Shown here: positions 26,455 through 36,945 of the stretch, piece by piece
How the letters are laid out: each line of letters begins with the position of its first letter
Numbering within the stretch: position 1 is the stretch's first letter
DNA from: Pseudomonas haemolytica
Lineage (GTDB): Bacteria > Pseudomonadota > Gammaproteobacteria > Pseudomonadales > Pseudomonadaceae
Direction: 5' to 3'
DNA: 64,000 nt
Assembly (NCBI RefSeq): GCF_009659625.1
Contig: NZ_VOIW01000003.1
Coordinates: forward strand, 62,001 to 126,000
Program-made: the position numbers and the translations under genes
The notes under the pieces: generated by a model
The model's database searches: none
Told to the model about the DNA's origin: nothing
Seen by the model: the letters and a program-made list of their open reading frames with translations, nothing else

Positions 26455-27969
26455 ATGAAGCGCAAGAACATTCTTTTCATCATGGCCGATCAAATGGCCG
26501 CGCCGATGCTGCCGTTCTACGGTCCGTCCCCGATCAAGTTGCCTAACCTCAGCCGCCTCGCCGCGCAAGGCGTGGTGTTTGACGCCGCCTATTGCAACAG
26601 CCCGTTGTGCGCGCCGTCGCGCTTCACCCTGGTCAGCGGCCAGTTGCCGAGCAAGATCGGCGCCTACGACAACGCCGCCGATTTCCCCGCCGATGTACCG
26701 ACCTATGCCCACTACCTGCGTCGCCTTGGTTACCGCACCGCGCTGTCGGGCAAGATGCACTTCTGCGGCCCCGACCAACTGCACGGCTACGAAGAACGCC
26801 TGACCAGCGACATCTACCCCGCCGACTATGGTTGGGCGGTGAACTGGGATGAACCGGACGTACGCCCCACCTGGTACCACAACATGTCCTCGGTGCTGCA
26901 AGCCGGCCCGTGCGTGCGCACCAACCAGCTGGATTTCGACGAAGAGGTGGTGTTCAAGGCCCAGCAATACCTGTTCGACCATATCCGCGAAGACGGCAAC
27001 CAGCCATTCTGCCTCACCGTGTCGATGACCCATCCCCACGACCCCTACACCATTCCCAAGCCGTTCTGGGACCTGTACGACGACAACGACATCCCAGTGC
27101 CAGCGACGCCGGCCCAGTCCGACCTCGACCCGCACTCCCAGCGGCTGCTCAAGGTTTATGACCTGTGGGACAAACCGCTGCCTGTGGATAAGATCCGCGA
27201 CGCACGGCGCGCCTACTTTGGTGCGTGCAGCTACATCGACAGCAATGTCGGCAAGCTGCTGCAGACCCTGGAAGACACCGGCCTGGCCGACGACACCCTC
27301 ATCATCTTCTCCGGCGACCACGGTGACATGCTCGGCGAGCGAGGCCTCTGGTACAAAATGCACTGGTTTGAAATGGCCGCACGCGTACCGCTGTTGATCA
27401 GTGCGCCGGGGCAGTTCGCGCCGGGGCGCGTGTCCAAAGCCGTGTCCACCGCCGACCTGTTGCCGACCCTGGTGGAACTGGCCGGCGGTGAGCTGGACCC
27501 GCGCCTGCCGCTGGACGGCCGCTCTCTGGTCCCGCACTTGCAAGGGCAGGGTGGGCACGACGAAGTGTTCGGCGAGTACATGGCCGAAGGCACCGTCAGC
27601 CCGCTGATGATGATTCGTCGGGGCGCCTACAAATTCATCTACAGCGAAGACGACCCTTGTCTACTGTTCGATGTGCACAACGATCCGCACGAGCGGGAGA
27701 ACCTCAGCCAGTCAGCGGAACACCGATCGCTGTTCGAGGCGTTTTTGCGTGAAGCGCGGGCCAAATGGGACATCCCGGCGATCCACCAGCAGGTACTCGC
27801 CAGCCAACGCCGTCGCCGCCTGGTGTTTGAGGCACTGACCCAAGGCAAGCTGAAGAGCTGGGATCACCAGCCACGGGTGGACGCCAGTCAGCAGTACATG
27901 CGCAACCATATCGACCTCGACGACCTGGAGCGCAAGGCACGTTATCCACAACCCTGCCAAAACCAATAA
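26455..27969 (+). CDS. betC: Choline-sulfatase
   Basis: A 504-residue type I sulfatase that hydrolyses choline-O-sulfate to choline and sulfate in the cytoplasm. Cys52 in LCAPSRFTLVSG is the residue converted to formylglycine (CxPSR), Asp12 in MADQM binds the metal, and the C-terminal tail after about residue 440 is of the choline-sulfatase type. It is 17 nt upstream of choX and probably cotranscribed. The start at 26455 gives MKRKNILFIMAD, the normal sulfatase N terminus. Confidence 0.95.
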   Translation: MKRKNILFIMADQMAAPMLPFYGPSPIKLPNLSRLAAQGVVFDAAYCNSPLCAPSRFTLVSGQLPSKIGAYDNAADFPADVPTYAHYLRRLGYRTALSGKMHFCGPDQLHGYEERLTSDIYPADYGWAVNWDEPDVRPTWYHNMSSVLQAGPCVRTNQLDFDEEVVFKAQQYLFDHIREDGNQPFCLTVSMTHPHDPYTIPKPFWDLYDDNDIPVPATPAQSDLDPHSQRLLKVYDLWDKPLPVDKIRDARRAYFGACSYIDSNVGKLLQTLEDTGLADDTLIIFSGDHGDMLGERGLWYKMHWFEMAARVPLLISAPGQFAPGRVSKAVSTADLLPTLVELAGGELDPRLPLDGRSLVPHLQGQGGHDEVFGEYMAEGTVSPLMMIRRGAYKFIYSEDDPCLLFDVHNDPHERENLSQSAEHRSLFEAFLREARAKWDIPAIHQQVLASQRRRRLVFEALTQGKLKSWDHQPRVDASQQYMRNHIDLDDLERKARYPQPCQNQ

Positions 27970-27986
27970 AACAAAGAGGGAAGGCC

Positions 27987-28901
27987 ATGCAAAAGTTGAC
28001 GGTTGTGCTGGGCATGCTGGCGTTGACCAGCGCCAATGTTTACGCGGACGCCACCTGTGAAACGGTAAAAATGGCCGACCCAGGCTGGAGCGACATTGCC
28101 GCCACCAACGCCATTACCGGCTTTTTGCTGACAGGCATGGGCTACAAGCCCAAGGTCGATACCCTGGCAGTGCCGATCACCTTTGGCGGCCTCAAGGATG
28201 GCCAGGTGGATGTGTTCCTCGGCAACTGGATGCCGGCGCAACAGGGTTTCTATGACAAGTTCGTGGCCAACGGCGATGTGGTGCAGTTGGCGAAGAACCT
28301 CGAGGGCACCGAGTTCACCCTCGCGGTACCAGATTATGTGTGGGATGCCGGGGTGCATGACTTTGCCGACCTGAACAAGTTTGCCGACAAGTTCGACAAG
28401 AAGATCTACGGCATCGGCTCCGGCGCGCCGGCGAATATATCGTTGCAGGAGATCATCAAGAAGAATGACTTCGACCTGGGCCAATGGAAGCTCATCGAGT
28501 CCAGCGAACAGGCGATGCTTGCCGAAGTTTCGCGAGCGGTGAAGAAACAACGTTTCGTTACCTTCCTCGGCTGGACACCACACCCGATGAACGTGCAGTT
28601 GAAAATGCATTACCTCAAGGGCGGGGAGAAGTATTTTGGTGACACCGGGAGCGTGTATACCCTGACCCGCAAGGGTTACGCACAAGCCTGTCCAAATGTC
28701 GGAAAACTGCTGACCAACCTGAGTTTCACCCAGGAGATGGAGAACAGCATCATGGCGCAAGTGGCCAACAACAAGGTCAGCAATGCCGAGGCGGCGAAAG
28801 CGTGGATCAAGGCTAATCCGGGGGTATTGGATAAGTGGCTTGATGGCGTGAAAACCGTGGATGGCCAGGATGCGTTGCCGGCGGTAAAAGCCAAACTGTA
28901 A
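27987..28901 (+). CDS. choX: Choline-binding periplasmic protein (ABC-type, ChoX)
   Basis: A 304-residue periplasmic binding protein with a signal peptide ending near VYADA. It aligns with ChoX: aromatic ligand residues can be seen in DPGWSDIAATNA, GNWMPAQQ, VPDYVWD and LGWTPHPMN, which would form the box for the trimethylammonium group. It immediately follows betC, but no ABC permease or ATPase gene is next to it, so it must use a transporter encoded elsewhere or cooperate with another uptake system. Confidence 0.92.
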   Translation: MQKLTVVLGMLALTSANVYADATCETVKMADPGWSDIAATNAITGFLLTGMGYKPKVDTLAVPITFGGLKDGQVDVFLGNWMPAQQGFYDKFVANGDVVQLAKNLEGTEFTLAVPDYVWDAGVHDFADLNKFADKFDKKIYGIGSGAPANISLQEIIKKNDFDLGQWKLIESSEQAMLAEVSRAVKKQRFVTFLGWTPHPMNVQLKMHYLKGGEKYFGDTGSVYTLTRKGYAQACPNVGKLLTNLSFTQEMENSIMAQVANNKVSNAEAAKAWIKANPGVLDKWLDGVKTVDGQDALPAVKAKL

Positions 28902-28917
28902 AGATCACACTCCCCCT

Positions 28918-29018
28918 TGTAGGAGCTGGCTTGCCAGCGAGGAACTCGAAAACGCCGCGTTTTTTCAGACAGCCCGCGTTATCGTTAACCCTCTTCGCGA
29001 GCAAGCTCGCTCCTACAG
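28918..29018. repeat. REPIN (TGTAGGAGC class) between choX and the SulP gene
   Basis: TGTAGGAGCTGGCTTGCCAG (from 28918) and its inverted partner TCGCGAGCAAGCTCGCTCCT (ending near 29015) flank about 50 bp. Both copies are of the P. fluorescens GTAGGAGC REP class. Confidence 0.8.
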
Positions 29019-29033
29019 TATTTCGAGCGACTC

Positions 29034-30602
29034 ATGCGCCGGCCCAACCGCCATACACTTTTCCCCTTCCTCAGCTGGCTCCCGCGCCAAACCCGCGCCA
29101 GCGTAGGCCGGGATGCAATCGTCGGCCTCAGCGGCGCCGTGCTCGCCCTGCCGCAGTCGATTGCCTACGCACTGATCGCCGGCCTCCCACCAGAGTACGG
29201 GCTCTACGCCGCAATCATCCCGGTATTGATCGCTTGCCTGTGGGGCTCTTCCTGGCACCTGATCTGCGGTCCTACGGCAGCGATTTCCATCGTGCTTTAC
29301 GCCAGCATCAGCCCTTTGGCCGTGCCAGGCTCCCAGGACTACATCACCCTCATCCTGTTGCTGACCTTCCTCGCCGGGGTGTTCCAGTGGTTGCTCGGCC
29401 TGCTGCGCTTCGGCGCGTTGGTGAATTTTGTATCGCATTCGGTGGTGTTGGGTTTCACCCTGGGCGCCGCCGTGGTGATCGCCTTGGGGCAGCTGCCTAA
29501 CCTGCTGGGGCTGGATTTACCGAGCCAGGCGACGGCTATCAATAGCCTGCTGACGCTGATCGACCAGGGTGGCGAGTGGGACCATGCGTCCTTGGCGCTT
29601 GGGCTCGGTACGTTGCTGGCAGGCATGCTGCTCAAGTACCTGGTACCTCGCTGGCCGACCCTGTTGATCACTCTGGTCCTGGCCAGCCTGGCGACCTGGC
29701 TATGGCCGGCAATGTTCGGGCATGTGGCGCTGGTCAGTTCGTTTATTGGCACAGTGCCGCCGTTCAGCCCGTTGCCGATGGACCTGGACATGGTCCTGCG
29801 CCTGCTGCCCAGCGCCGTGGCGGTGGGCATGTTGGGCTTGGTGACCAGCCTGTCGATTGCACGCTCGCTGTCAGCCCGCTCGCAACAGTTGCTCGACGCC
29901 AACCAGGAAGTACGCGCCCAGGGTTTATCCAACATCGTCGGTGGATTTTTCTCCGGCTACCTGTCAGCCGGATCCTTCACACGCTCGGGCCTCAGTTACG
30001 AGGCGGGTGCCTGTTCACCGTTGGCGGGGGTGTTTTCCGCCTTGTGGGTGGCTTTATTCGCGTTGTTTGGAGCGACATTGATCGCGCATATTCCGATCCC
30101 GAGCATGGCAGCGAGCATCCTGCTGATTTGCTGGGGCCTGGTGGACCACCGTGGCATTCGAGCGTTGTTCCGGGTCAGCCGCGCCGAATTCGTGGTGATG
30201 AGCCTGACGTGTGTCGCCACCTTACTGCTGGAACTGCAAACGGCGATTTATGCCGGGGTTCTGGCATCGCTGTTTTTCTACCTCAAGCGCACCTCGCAGC
30301 CGCGGATTCAGCAATGGCGCGACGGTGAAGAAGACGTGTTGCGGGTAGGCGGCTCGATCTTTTTTGGCGCCAGCCATTACCTGCAGGTGCGCTTGCAAAG
30401 CTTGCAGGGCGAGCGGGTGGTGATCGAGGCGCAGCAGATCAATTTTATCGACTACTCCGGAGTGGAGATGCTGCACCAGGAGGCGCGGCGGTTGGCGGGG
30501 CTGGGGCGCAGCCTGACGTTGCGTCGAGCCAGGCCGCAGGTAGTCGAGGAGTTAAGAAAACTGGAAGGGGCCGACAACTGCCCCATCCATTTCGAAGACT
30601 GA
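29034..30602 (+). CDS. SulP family sulfate/anion transporter with STAS domain
   Basis: A 522-residue protein with 10-12 transmembrane helices (SGAVLALPQSIAYALIAGLPPEYGLYAA is split over the first ones; STAS domain at about 435-515). The STAS part includes IFFGASHYL and INFIDYSGVEMLH. SulP proteins transport sulfate or similar anions. Its place after betC-choX is conserved with P. aeruginosa PA0029-PA0032 as I recall, so it may export or take up sulfate linked to choline-O-sulfate metabolism. The REPIN upstream could separate it from the betC transcript. Confidence 0.9.
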   Translation: MRRPNRHTLFPFLSWLPRQTRASVGRDAIVGLSGAVLALPQSIAYALIAGLPPEYGLYAAIIPVLIACLWGSSWHLICGPTAAISIVLYASISPLAVPGSQDYITLILLLTFLAGVFQWLLGLLRFGALVNFVSHSVVLGFTLGAAVVIALGQLPNLLGLDLPSQATAINSLLTLIDQGGEWDHASLALGLGTLLAGMLLKYLVPRWPTLLITLVLASLATWLWPAMFGHVALVSSFIGTVPPFSPLPMDLDMVLRLLPSAVAVGMLGLVTSLSIARSLSARSQQLLDANQEVRAQGLSNIVGGFFSGYLSAGSFTRSGLSYEAGACSPLAGVFSALWVALFALFGATLIAHIPIPSMAASILLICWGLVDHRGIRALFRVSRAEFVVMSLTCVATLLLELQTAIYAGVLASLFFYLKRTSQPRIQQWRDGEEDVLRVGGSIFFGASHYLQVRLQSLQGERVVIEAQQINFIDYSGVEMLHQEARRLAGLGRSLTLRRARPQVVEELRKLEGADNCPIHFED

Positions 30603-30615
30603 ATATGATCAAAAC

Positions 30616-30634
30616 TGTGGGAGCAGCTCCCACA
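30616..30634. repeat. Single REP hairpin
   Basis: TGTGGGAGCAGCTCCCACA is a perfect 9-bp-arm palindrome between the converging SulP and aroE genes. It may double as a weak 3'-end hairpin; no long T run follows. Confidence 0.65.
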
Positions 30635-30649
30635 CATTGAAGTGGGAGG

Positions 30650-31467
30650 CTAGGCCAACTGGCGGCGCAGTTCAGCCAACACCGGCGCCGAATCCGGGCG
30701 CACACCGCGCCACAGGAAGAAGGCTTCCGCCGCCTGCTCCACCAGCATGCCCAGGCCATCCATTGCCACCGCAGCACCGTGTTGCGCAGCCCAGCGGCAG
30801 AACGCAGTGGGTTCCTTGGCATACATCATGTCGTAGCAGAACGTCTTGCCCGGTTCGATCAGGCTGCCGGCAATCGGCGGTACATCGCCCGACAGGCTGG
30901 CTGAAGTGGCGTTGATGATCACGTCCACCGGCTCACGCAGCCAGTCGAAACCACTGGCAGACACCGGGCCCAGGTCGTTGAACAGCTCAGCAAGCAACTC
31001 GGCCTTTTCCACCGTGCGGTTGGCGATGATCAACGAAGAGGGTTGCTGCGCCAGCAACGGCTCCAGTGCACCGCGCACCGCGCCACCGGCACCCAGCAAC
31101 AGGATGCGCTTGCCGTGCAGGGTCAACCCGGCATTCACCGTCAGGTCGCGCACCAGGCCGGCGCCGTCGGTGTTGTCACCCAACAACGTGCCGTCAGCCT
31201 GTTTGCTCAGGGTGTTCACCGCCCCGGCGCGTTTGGCCCGTTCGGTCAAGGCATTAGCCAGGCGGTAGGCTTCTTCCTTGAACGGTACGGTGACGTTGGC
31301 GCCACGGCCCTGTTGAAAAAACTCACGGGCGCAGTTGGTGAAACCCTCCAACGGCGCGAGCAACGTGTTGTAGTCCAGTTGTTCGCCGGTCTGCTCGGCA
31401 AACATACGGTGGATCAACGGCGATTTGCTGTGGCCTATGGGGTTGCCGAAGACGACATAATGGTCCA

Positions 31468-31468
<1 letters not shown>
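30650..31468 (-). CDS. aroE: Shikimate dehydrogenase
   Basis: A 272-residue NADP-dependent enzyme of aromatic amino acid synthesis, reducing 3-dehydroshikimate. Substrate segments NPIGHSKSP and [10 protein letters not shown] (catalytic Lys about 64) and the nucleotide loop [12 protein letters not shown] are visible, as is the catalytic Asp in [11 protein letters not shown]. The ATG at 31468 shares its A with the hemF stop codon (TGATG), so it is translated in coupling with hemF. A GTG one codon earlier is also possible. Confidence 0.96.
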
Positions 31469-32424
<956 letters not shown>

Positions 32425-32494
32425 CTACGCGAGGCCATTGGGCGTCGGCGGCAAATGGGCGCACAGGATACCACTGCAATCCGTTGCGCCGCAG

Positions 32495-32508
32495 TTGACG
32501 AGGATCAA
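32495..32508. promoter_or_regulatory. Anr/FNR-type box upstream of hemF
   Basis: TTGACGAGGATCAA matches TTGAT-N4-ATCAA with one mismatch. It lies between the divergent hemF and qor genes, centred about 101 nt before the hemF start and 60 nt before qor. Anr control of hemF is established in P. aeruginosa, which supports this reading. Confidence 0.65.
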
Positions 32509-32560
32509 GCTTAGGAGTGGGATAGGGGGCTACGCGAATGCAACCTCAGGAGAAGTGCAG

Positions 32561-33538
32561 ATGGCCAAACGTATCCAGTTCAGTGCCCATGGTGGCCCCG
32601 AAGTGCTTGAGTATTTGGACTACACGCCAGCGGAGCCTGGCCCACAGCAGGTTCGCGTGCGTAACGAGGCCATAGGCCTGAACTTCATCGACACCTATTT
32701 CCGCAGTGGCCTCTACGCGCCGCCAGCCTTGCCATCGGGCCTGGGCGCGGAAGGCGCCGGGGTGGTTGACGCCGTGGGCAGTGAAGTCACCCAGTTCAAG
32801 GTCGGCGACCGCGTGGCTTACGGCAGCGGCCCGCTGGGTGCCTACAGCGAGTTGCATGTACTGCCCGCCGCCAACCTGGTGCACCTGCCGGATGACATCA
32901 GCTTTGAACAGGCTGCCGGTGCCATGCTCAAGGGCCTGACTGTGCAGTACTTACTTCGCCAGACCTACGAATTGAAAGGTGGCGAGACCATCTTGTTCCA
33001 CGCCGCTGCCGGTGGCGTGGGTTCCCTGGCCTGCCAATGGGCCAAGGCCCTGGGCGTGAAGTTGATCGGCACAGTCAGCTCCCCGGAAAAGGCCGCCCTG
33101 GCCAAATCCCTCGGTGCCTGGGAAACCATCGATTACAGCAAGGAAAACGTCGCCCAACGCGTACTGGAATTGACCGACGGCAAAAAAGTGCCGGTAGTGT
33201 ACGACGGCGTCGGCAAGGATACCTGGCTGACGTCTTTGGACAGCGTGGCACCGCGCGGGCTGGTGGTGAGTTTCGGTAATGCGTCGGGCGCGGTGGATGG
33301 GGTGAATTTGGGGATTCTGTCAGCCAAGGGTTCGCTGTATGTGACCCGGCCGACACTCGCGACCTACGCCAGCAACCCGCAGGCCTTGCAGGCGATGGCG
33401 GATGATCTGTTTTCGATGATCAAGAGCGGCAAGGTGCGCATTGATATCAACCAACGGTTTTCGCTGGCGGATGCGGCGCAGGCGCAGACGGAGTTGTCGG
33501 AGCGCAGGACGACGGGGTCGACCATTCTGTTGCCATAA
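32561..33538 (+). CDS. qor: NADPH:quinone oxidoreductase (zeta-crystallin type)
   Basis: A 325-residue zinc-free medium-chain reductase. The N-terminal GroES-like half carries LNFIDTYFRSGLY and GLGAEGAGVVDAVG; the Rossmann half has HAAAGGVGSLACQWAKALG for NADPH. It reduces quinones by one electron in the cytoplasm. AGGAGA lies 8-9 nt before the ATG at 32561; the open frame extends into the control region upstream but is not coding there. Divergent from hemF. Confidence 0.93.
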   Translation: MAKRIQFSAHGGPEVLEYLDYTPAEPGPQQVRVRNEAIGLNFIDTYFRSGLYAPPALPSGLGAEGAGVVDAVGSEVTQFKVGDRVAYGSGPLGAYSELHVLPAANLVHLPDDISFEQAAGAMLKGLTVQYLLRQTYELKGGETILFHAAAGGVGSLACQWAKALGVKLIGTVSSPEKAALAKSLGAWETIDYSKENVAQRVLELTDGKKVPVVYDGVGKDTWLTSLDSVAPRGLVVSFGNASGAVDGVNLGILSAKGSLYVTRPTLATYASNPQALQAMADDLFSMIKSGKVRIDINQRFSLADAAQAQTELSERRTTGSTILLP

Positions 33539-33571
33539 GCCTTGAGACAGGTGGAGGCTTGAAGGGCCTCT

Positions 33572-33641
33572 TCGCGAGCAAGCCCGCTCCCACATTTGGA
33601 TGTATTCACAGATCAAAATGTGGGGGCGGGCTTGCTCGCGA
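33572..33641. repeat. REPIN between qor and tsaC
   Basis: TCGCGAGCAAGCCCGCTCCC (from 33572) and its inverted partner GGGGGCGGGCTTGCTCGCGA (to 33641) flank about 24 bp. It lies between converging genes. Confidence 0.85.
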
Positions 33642-33657
33642 AGGACACGCAGCGGTG

Positions 33658-34215
33658 TCAGGAAGGCCGCACCACATTTCCCGTCGCCAGGTCACGAATC
33701 AGGCTCGGGTTCTTGCGCCCACCCAGCGCGCCACCCAGCACCAAGTCCAGCTGACCGCGAAAATACTGCTCAACGCGAATCCGCGTGCGTGCCGCCGGGC
33801 GCCCCTGAGGGTTAGCCGAAGTGGAAATCAACGGCCCGACCTGCGCGCACAAATCCCTCACCAGCGGGTGATCGGTGACCCGCAACGCCACCGTGTCATG
33901 CACACCCGTGACCCATTCCGGCAGCAAGTCCTGGTGGGGTACCAACCAGGTGTTAGGCCCAGGCCAGGTACTGGCCATGCGTTCGATCCAGGTGTCCGGG
34001 AAGTCTTCAAACAGAAAGTCGAACTGACGAATATTGTCCGCCACCAGGATCAGGCCCTTGTCCACCGACCGGTTCTTGATCGCCAGCAGCCGATCCACCG
34101 CTTCTTCATTCCACGGGTCGCAGCCAAGGCCCCAGACCGCTTCGGTCGGATAAGCAATCACCGCGCCTGCGCGAATTTCCCGTGCGGCTTCAAGCACACG
34201 CCACCTGTTGACCAT
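33658..34215 (-). CDS. tsaC: Threonylcarbamoyl-AMP synthase
   Basis: A 185-residue YrdC-fold protein that makes threonylcarbamoyl-AMP from threonine, bicarbonate and ATP for the t6A37 modification of tRNA. Conserved parts are [34 protein letters not shown] and [14 protein letters not shown]. It sits downstream of dprA on the same strand, separated by 75 nt, in the conserved dprA-tsaC order. Confidence 0.94.
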   Translation of the reverse strand: MVNRWRVLEAAREIRAGAVIAYPTEAVWGLGCDPWNEEAVDRLLAIKNRSVDKGLILVADNIRQFDFLFEDFPDTWIERMASTWPGPNTWLVPHQDLLPEWVTGVHDTVALRVTDHPLVRDLCAQVGPLISTSANPQGRPAARTRIRVEQYFRGQLDLVLGGALGGRKNPSLIRDLATGNVVRPS

Positions 34216-34290
34216 TGTTTACTCTCCGGACTAAAGCTCTGGGCAGTTTACCGATCTTCGTTACAAAACCTAGCTCCAATAAACTGGCCG

Positions 34291-35394
34291 CTACAAAAGC
34301 TGGCTGCGTGCAACCCAGCGGCCGCTTTCGCAGATCACCTGACCTTCCAGCTCCAGTTCTGTAAGGGTTGCGAGCACGTGGGACAACGGTCGACCGCTGG
34401 CAATTGCCAGGGCTTCGCTGCTATGTGGTGCCGCATGCAGCAGCGCGACCAGTGGATGGGTGACCGGCATCGGTACCGGACGCGACAACGCTTGCCAACC
34501 GCGCAGGCCTTCAAGGATGTGCTCAATAGTTTCCACCAGCACCGCGCCATCACGGATCAATTGATGACAGCCCTTCGCCCCGGGATGGTGGATGGACCCC
34601 GGGATCGCATACACCTCACGCCCTTGCTCCGCGGCCAGCCGTGCAGTGATCAGCGAACCGCTGGCCATACTGGCTTCCACCACCAGAACGCCTAATGAAA
34701 GCCCGCTGATAATCCGATTACGCCGTGGAAAATTGGCAGCCTGGGGCGCGGCATCCAGCGGAAACTCGGAAACCACGGCGCTACCTTGGGCAATCATCGC
34801 CGCCGCGAGCTTGCGATTACGCTGTGGATAAAAATTTTCCAGGCCAGTGCCGAGCACACCGATTGTATGACCGCCCACATCCAATGCCGCCTGATGTGCC
34901 GCCCCGTCAATGCCCAATGCGAGACCGCTGGTGATGACAAAACCGGCGCTTGCCAGGCTGCGGGAAAAGGCAGCGGCAGTGTCCATGCCGGGGCGCGACG
35001 CACGCCGACTACCGACCATGGCCAGCTGAGGTTTTTCCAGGATGCCTGGGTCACCCGCGACGAATAGCAGCGGCGGAGCATCATCGATCTGTGCAAGCAG
35101 TGCGGGATACTCAGGCTGGTCCCACATCAGCAAATGCTGGGCCGGCTGGGCCAACCAGGCCAATGCCTCACTGGCACCGTCACGGATTTGCGGGCTACGC
35201 CGTACATCGGCACTGATGGCGGGCAAGCCGAGGGAACGCCAGGCGCTGGCGGGGGCACTGATGGCCTTGGAGGCGCAGCCGAAGGCTTCGATCAACACAT
35301 GAAAACGCTTGGGGCCTAGTTCCGGCAGCCTGTGCAAGCGTAGCCGTGCTTCCAGCTCTGCTGGGGAAATTTCACTACTGTTTATCGGATTCAT
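34291..35394 (-). CDS. dprA: DNA processing protein DprA
   Basis: A 367-residue protein that loads RecA on incoming single-stranded DNA during transformation. The Rossmann-like core shows VGSRRASRPGMD, GFVITSGLALGIDGAAH and the long segment FPRRNRIISGLSLGVLVVEA; a C-terminal winged helix (about 300-367) follows. It is located between the truncated LysM-family gene and tsaC, as in other Pseudomonas. A perfect DnaA box (35420-35428) lies 26 nt upstream of its start codon and another (34823-34831) inside the gene. Confidence 0.94.
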   Translation of the reverse strand: MNPINSSEISPAELEARLRLHRLPELGPKRFHVLIEAFGCASKAISAPASAWRSLGLPAISADVRRSPQIRDGASEALAWLAQPAQHLLMWDQPEYPALLAQIDDAPPLLFVAGDPGILEKPQLAMVGSRRASRPGMDTAAAFSRSLASAGFVITSGLALGIDGAAHQAALDVGGHTIGVLGTGLENFYPQRNRKLAAAMIAQGSAVVSEFPLDAAPQAANFPRRNRIISGLSLGVLVVEASMASGSLITARLAAEQGREVYAIPGSIHHPGAKGCHQLIRDGAVLVETIEHILEGLRGWQALSRPVPMPVTHPLVALLHAAPHSSEALAIASGRPLSHVLATLTELELEGQVICESGRWVARSQLL

Positions 35395-35457
35395 TTGATC
35401 ATCCTTGACCGTAACAAGCTGTGGATAACTCTGTTGGTAACTTATTTAGCAGGCTAT

Positions 35458-36234
35458 TTATTGCGCTTGTTGAGCAGTCTCAAAACGATCCTGCACCGCC
35501 AATGAGCGTGAAGCACTCAGCACCAAGGCATAACTGAGCTTTTCATAAGTACGAAACACCAGCAGGGTGCCGGCCCGCTCATCGGGAAGTTGTGTTGGCA
35601 TACCGGTGACGGTGTCTCGCACGGTGGCGCCGGCCTTGATGACCGTCAGCAACTGGCCTTCTACCAGGCCATTGCGACGGCCCTTGTTCAGGGTCACGGC
35701 ATCCAGCACGCCTATCTGAGTGATGCCCTTGGGGATGTCGATGATGTGCCCTTCGATGAAGGATGCTGATTTGGCTGCATCCAGGTTGCCCAGCGCGACA
35801 GGCGGTTCGGCGCGAAGCAACCGGTCACCAGGGCGGATTTCCTGGGTAACCCTCTGCACCGCCAACGTGGTGAGATTGTCTGCGAGTAAAAAGCGTGCGG
35901 TGCCGATGTCATCGGCATTGATGCCCAGTAGTTCCTGGGTGTCGGGGTCGATGTAGACCTTGCCCCGACGAAAGATGCCGTAGCTGCGCTGGATCGCGTC
36001 CAGGTTACCGCGGGCATGTATGCGGTCGCCGTTGGTGCCCAGTACGCGACCGCCCTGTGCTGCGACAATGTAAGGCGCGTTGTCCAAATCCTGGGGCGAG
36101 TCAACAACACGGTTGTGCAGTAAAAAGTGCTGGATGGCCTGTTTCGCCGCCTGATCCAGGCGTTCACTGGGCTTAGGAATCAGCGCCGTGGCGAACGGGG
36201 CCCACAGCAGCAAGACGAGTAGCGATTTCCTCAT
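35458..36234 (-). CDS. Exported protein related to the PA0020 LysM family, lacking the LysM domain
   Basis: A 258-residue protein with a signal peptide ([17 protein letters not shown]). The rest matches the C-terminal two thirds of the Pseudomonas LysM peptidoglycan-binding protein next to dprA: AAPYIV-like region ([15 protein letters not shown]), [37 protein letters not shown] and [22 protein letters not shown]. Homologues that I recall carry the YTVVKGDTLWDIS LysM block right after the signal and total about 340 residues. Here the signal runs straight into [18 protein letters not shown], so about 80 residues are missing in frame. Transcribed ahead of dprA. Confidence 0.8.
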   Translation of the reverse strand: MRKSLLVLLLWAPFATALIPKPSERLDQAAKQAIQHFLLHNRVVDSPQDLDNAPYIVAAQGGRVLGTNGDRIHARGNLDAIQRSYGIFRRGKVYIDPDTQELLGINADDIGTARFLLADNLTTLAVQRVTQEIRPGDRLLRAEPPVALGNLDAAKSASFIEGHIIDIPKGITQIGVLDAVTLNKGRRNGLVEGQLLTVIKAGATVRDTVTGMPTQLPDERAGTLLVFRTYEKLSYALVLSASRSLAVQDRFETAQQAQ

Positions 36235-36369
36235 GGGGTGAATCTCCTTTATTATGTGCGTTCGCGTGAAATGTCATGGCCTTCGCGGCTTTTGAGCGTT
36301 TCACACCGGCCGTGTGGGTCCATCCCACCGCCGATTTGTCTCTACCTCACATGTGCAGCAATTACGCTT

Positions 36370-36876
36370 ATGGCTATTTTGAACATCCTCGAATTTCCCG
36401 ACTCGCGCCTGCGCACGATCGCCAAGCCGGTGGCCGTAGTGGACGACAAGGTTCGTCAGTTGGTCGATGACATGTTTGAAACAATGTATGAAGCCCCGGG
36501 CATCGGCCTCGCCGCCACCCAGGTCAACGTGCATCTGCGCGTCGTGGTCATGGACCTGTCGGAAGATCGCAGCGAACCACGGGTGTATATCAACCCCGAG
36601 TTCGAACCGCTGACCGACGAGATGGGCGAATACCAGGAAGGCTGCCTGTCGGTGCCGGAGTTCTACGAGAACGTCGAACGCCCGCTGCGCGTGAAGATCA
36701 AGGCCCTGGACCGTGATGGCAAACCGTTCGAACTGGTTGCCGAAGGCCTGCTGGCGGTGTGCATCCAACACGAATGCGACCACCTCAACGGCAAACTGTT
36801 TGTCGACTACCTGTCCACGCTCAAGCGTGACCGGATCAAGAAGAAGCTGGAAAAAAAGCATCGCCAGCAAGCTTGA
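36370..36876 (+). CDS. def: Peptide deformylase
   Basis: A 168-residue iron/zinc hydrolase that removes the formyl group from nascent proteins. All three motifs are present: GIGLAATQ (residues 44-51), EGCLSVP with metal ligand Cys92, and HECDH with His134, Glu135 and His138. The ATG at 36370 gives the standard [11 protein letters not shown] start; open frame upstream to 36238 is leader. It heads a cluster with fmt and rsmB, separated from fmt by a terminator-like hairpin. Confidence 0.96.
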   Translation: MAILNILEFPDSRLRTIAKPVAVVDDKVRQLVDDMFETMYEAPGIGLAATQVNVHLRVVVMDLSEDRSEPRVYINPEFEPLTDEMGEYQEGCLSVPEFYENVERPLRVKIKALDRDGKPFELVAEGLLAVCIQHECDHLNGKLFVDYLSTLKRDRIKKKLEKKHRQQA

Positions 36877-36889
36877 TGCCCCTCTTCCA

Positions 36890-36918
36890 AAGGCTTGCTG
36901 CGGCAAGCCTTTTTCTTT
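36890..36918 (+). terminator. Rho-independent terminator between def and fmt
   Basis: AAGGCTTGC (36890-36898), loop TGCG, GCAAGCCTT (36903-36911), then TTTCTTTT. It lies 14 nt after def and 28 nt before fmt, so it may limit read-through into fmt. Confidence 0.8.
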
Positions 36919-36945
36919 TGTGACTGCTTTTAACCGAGAACGCCC

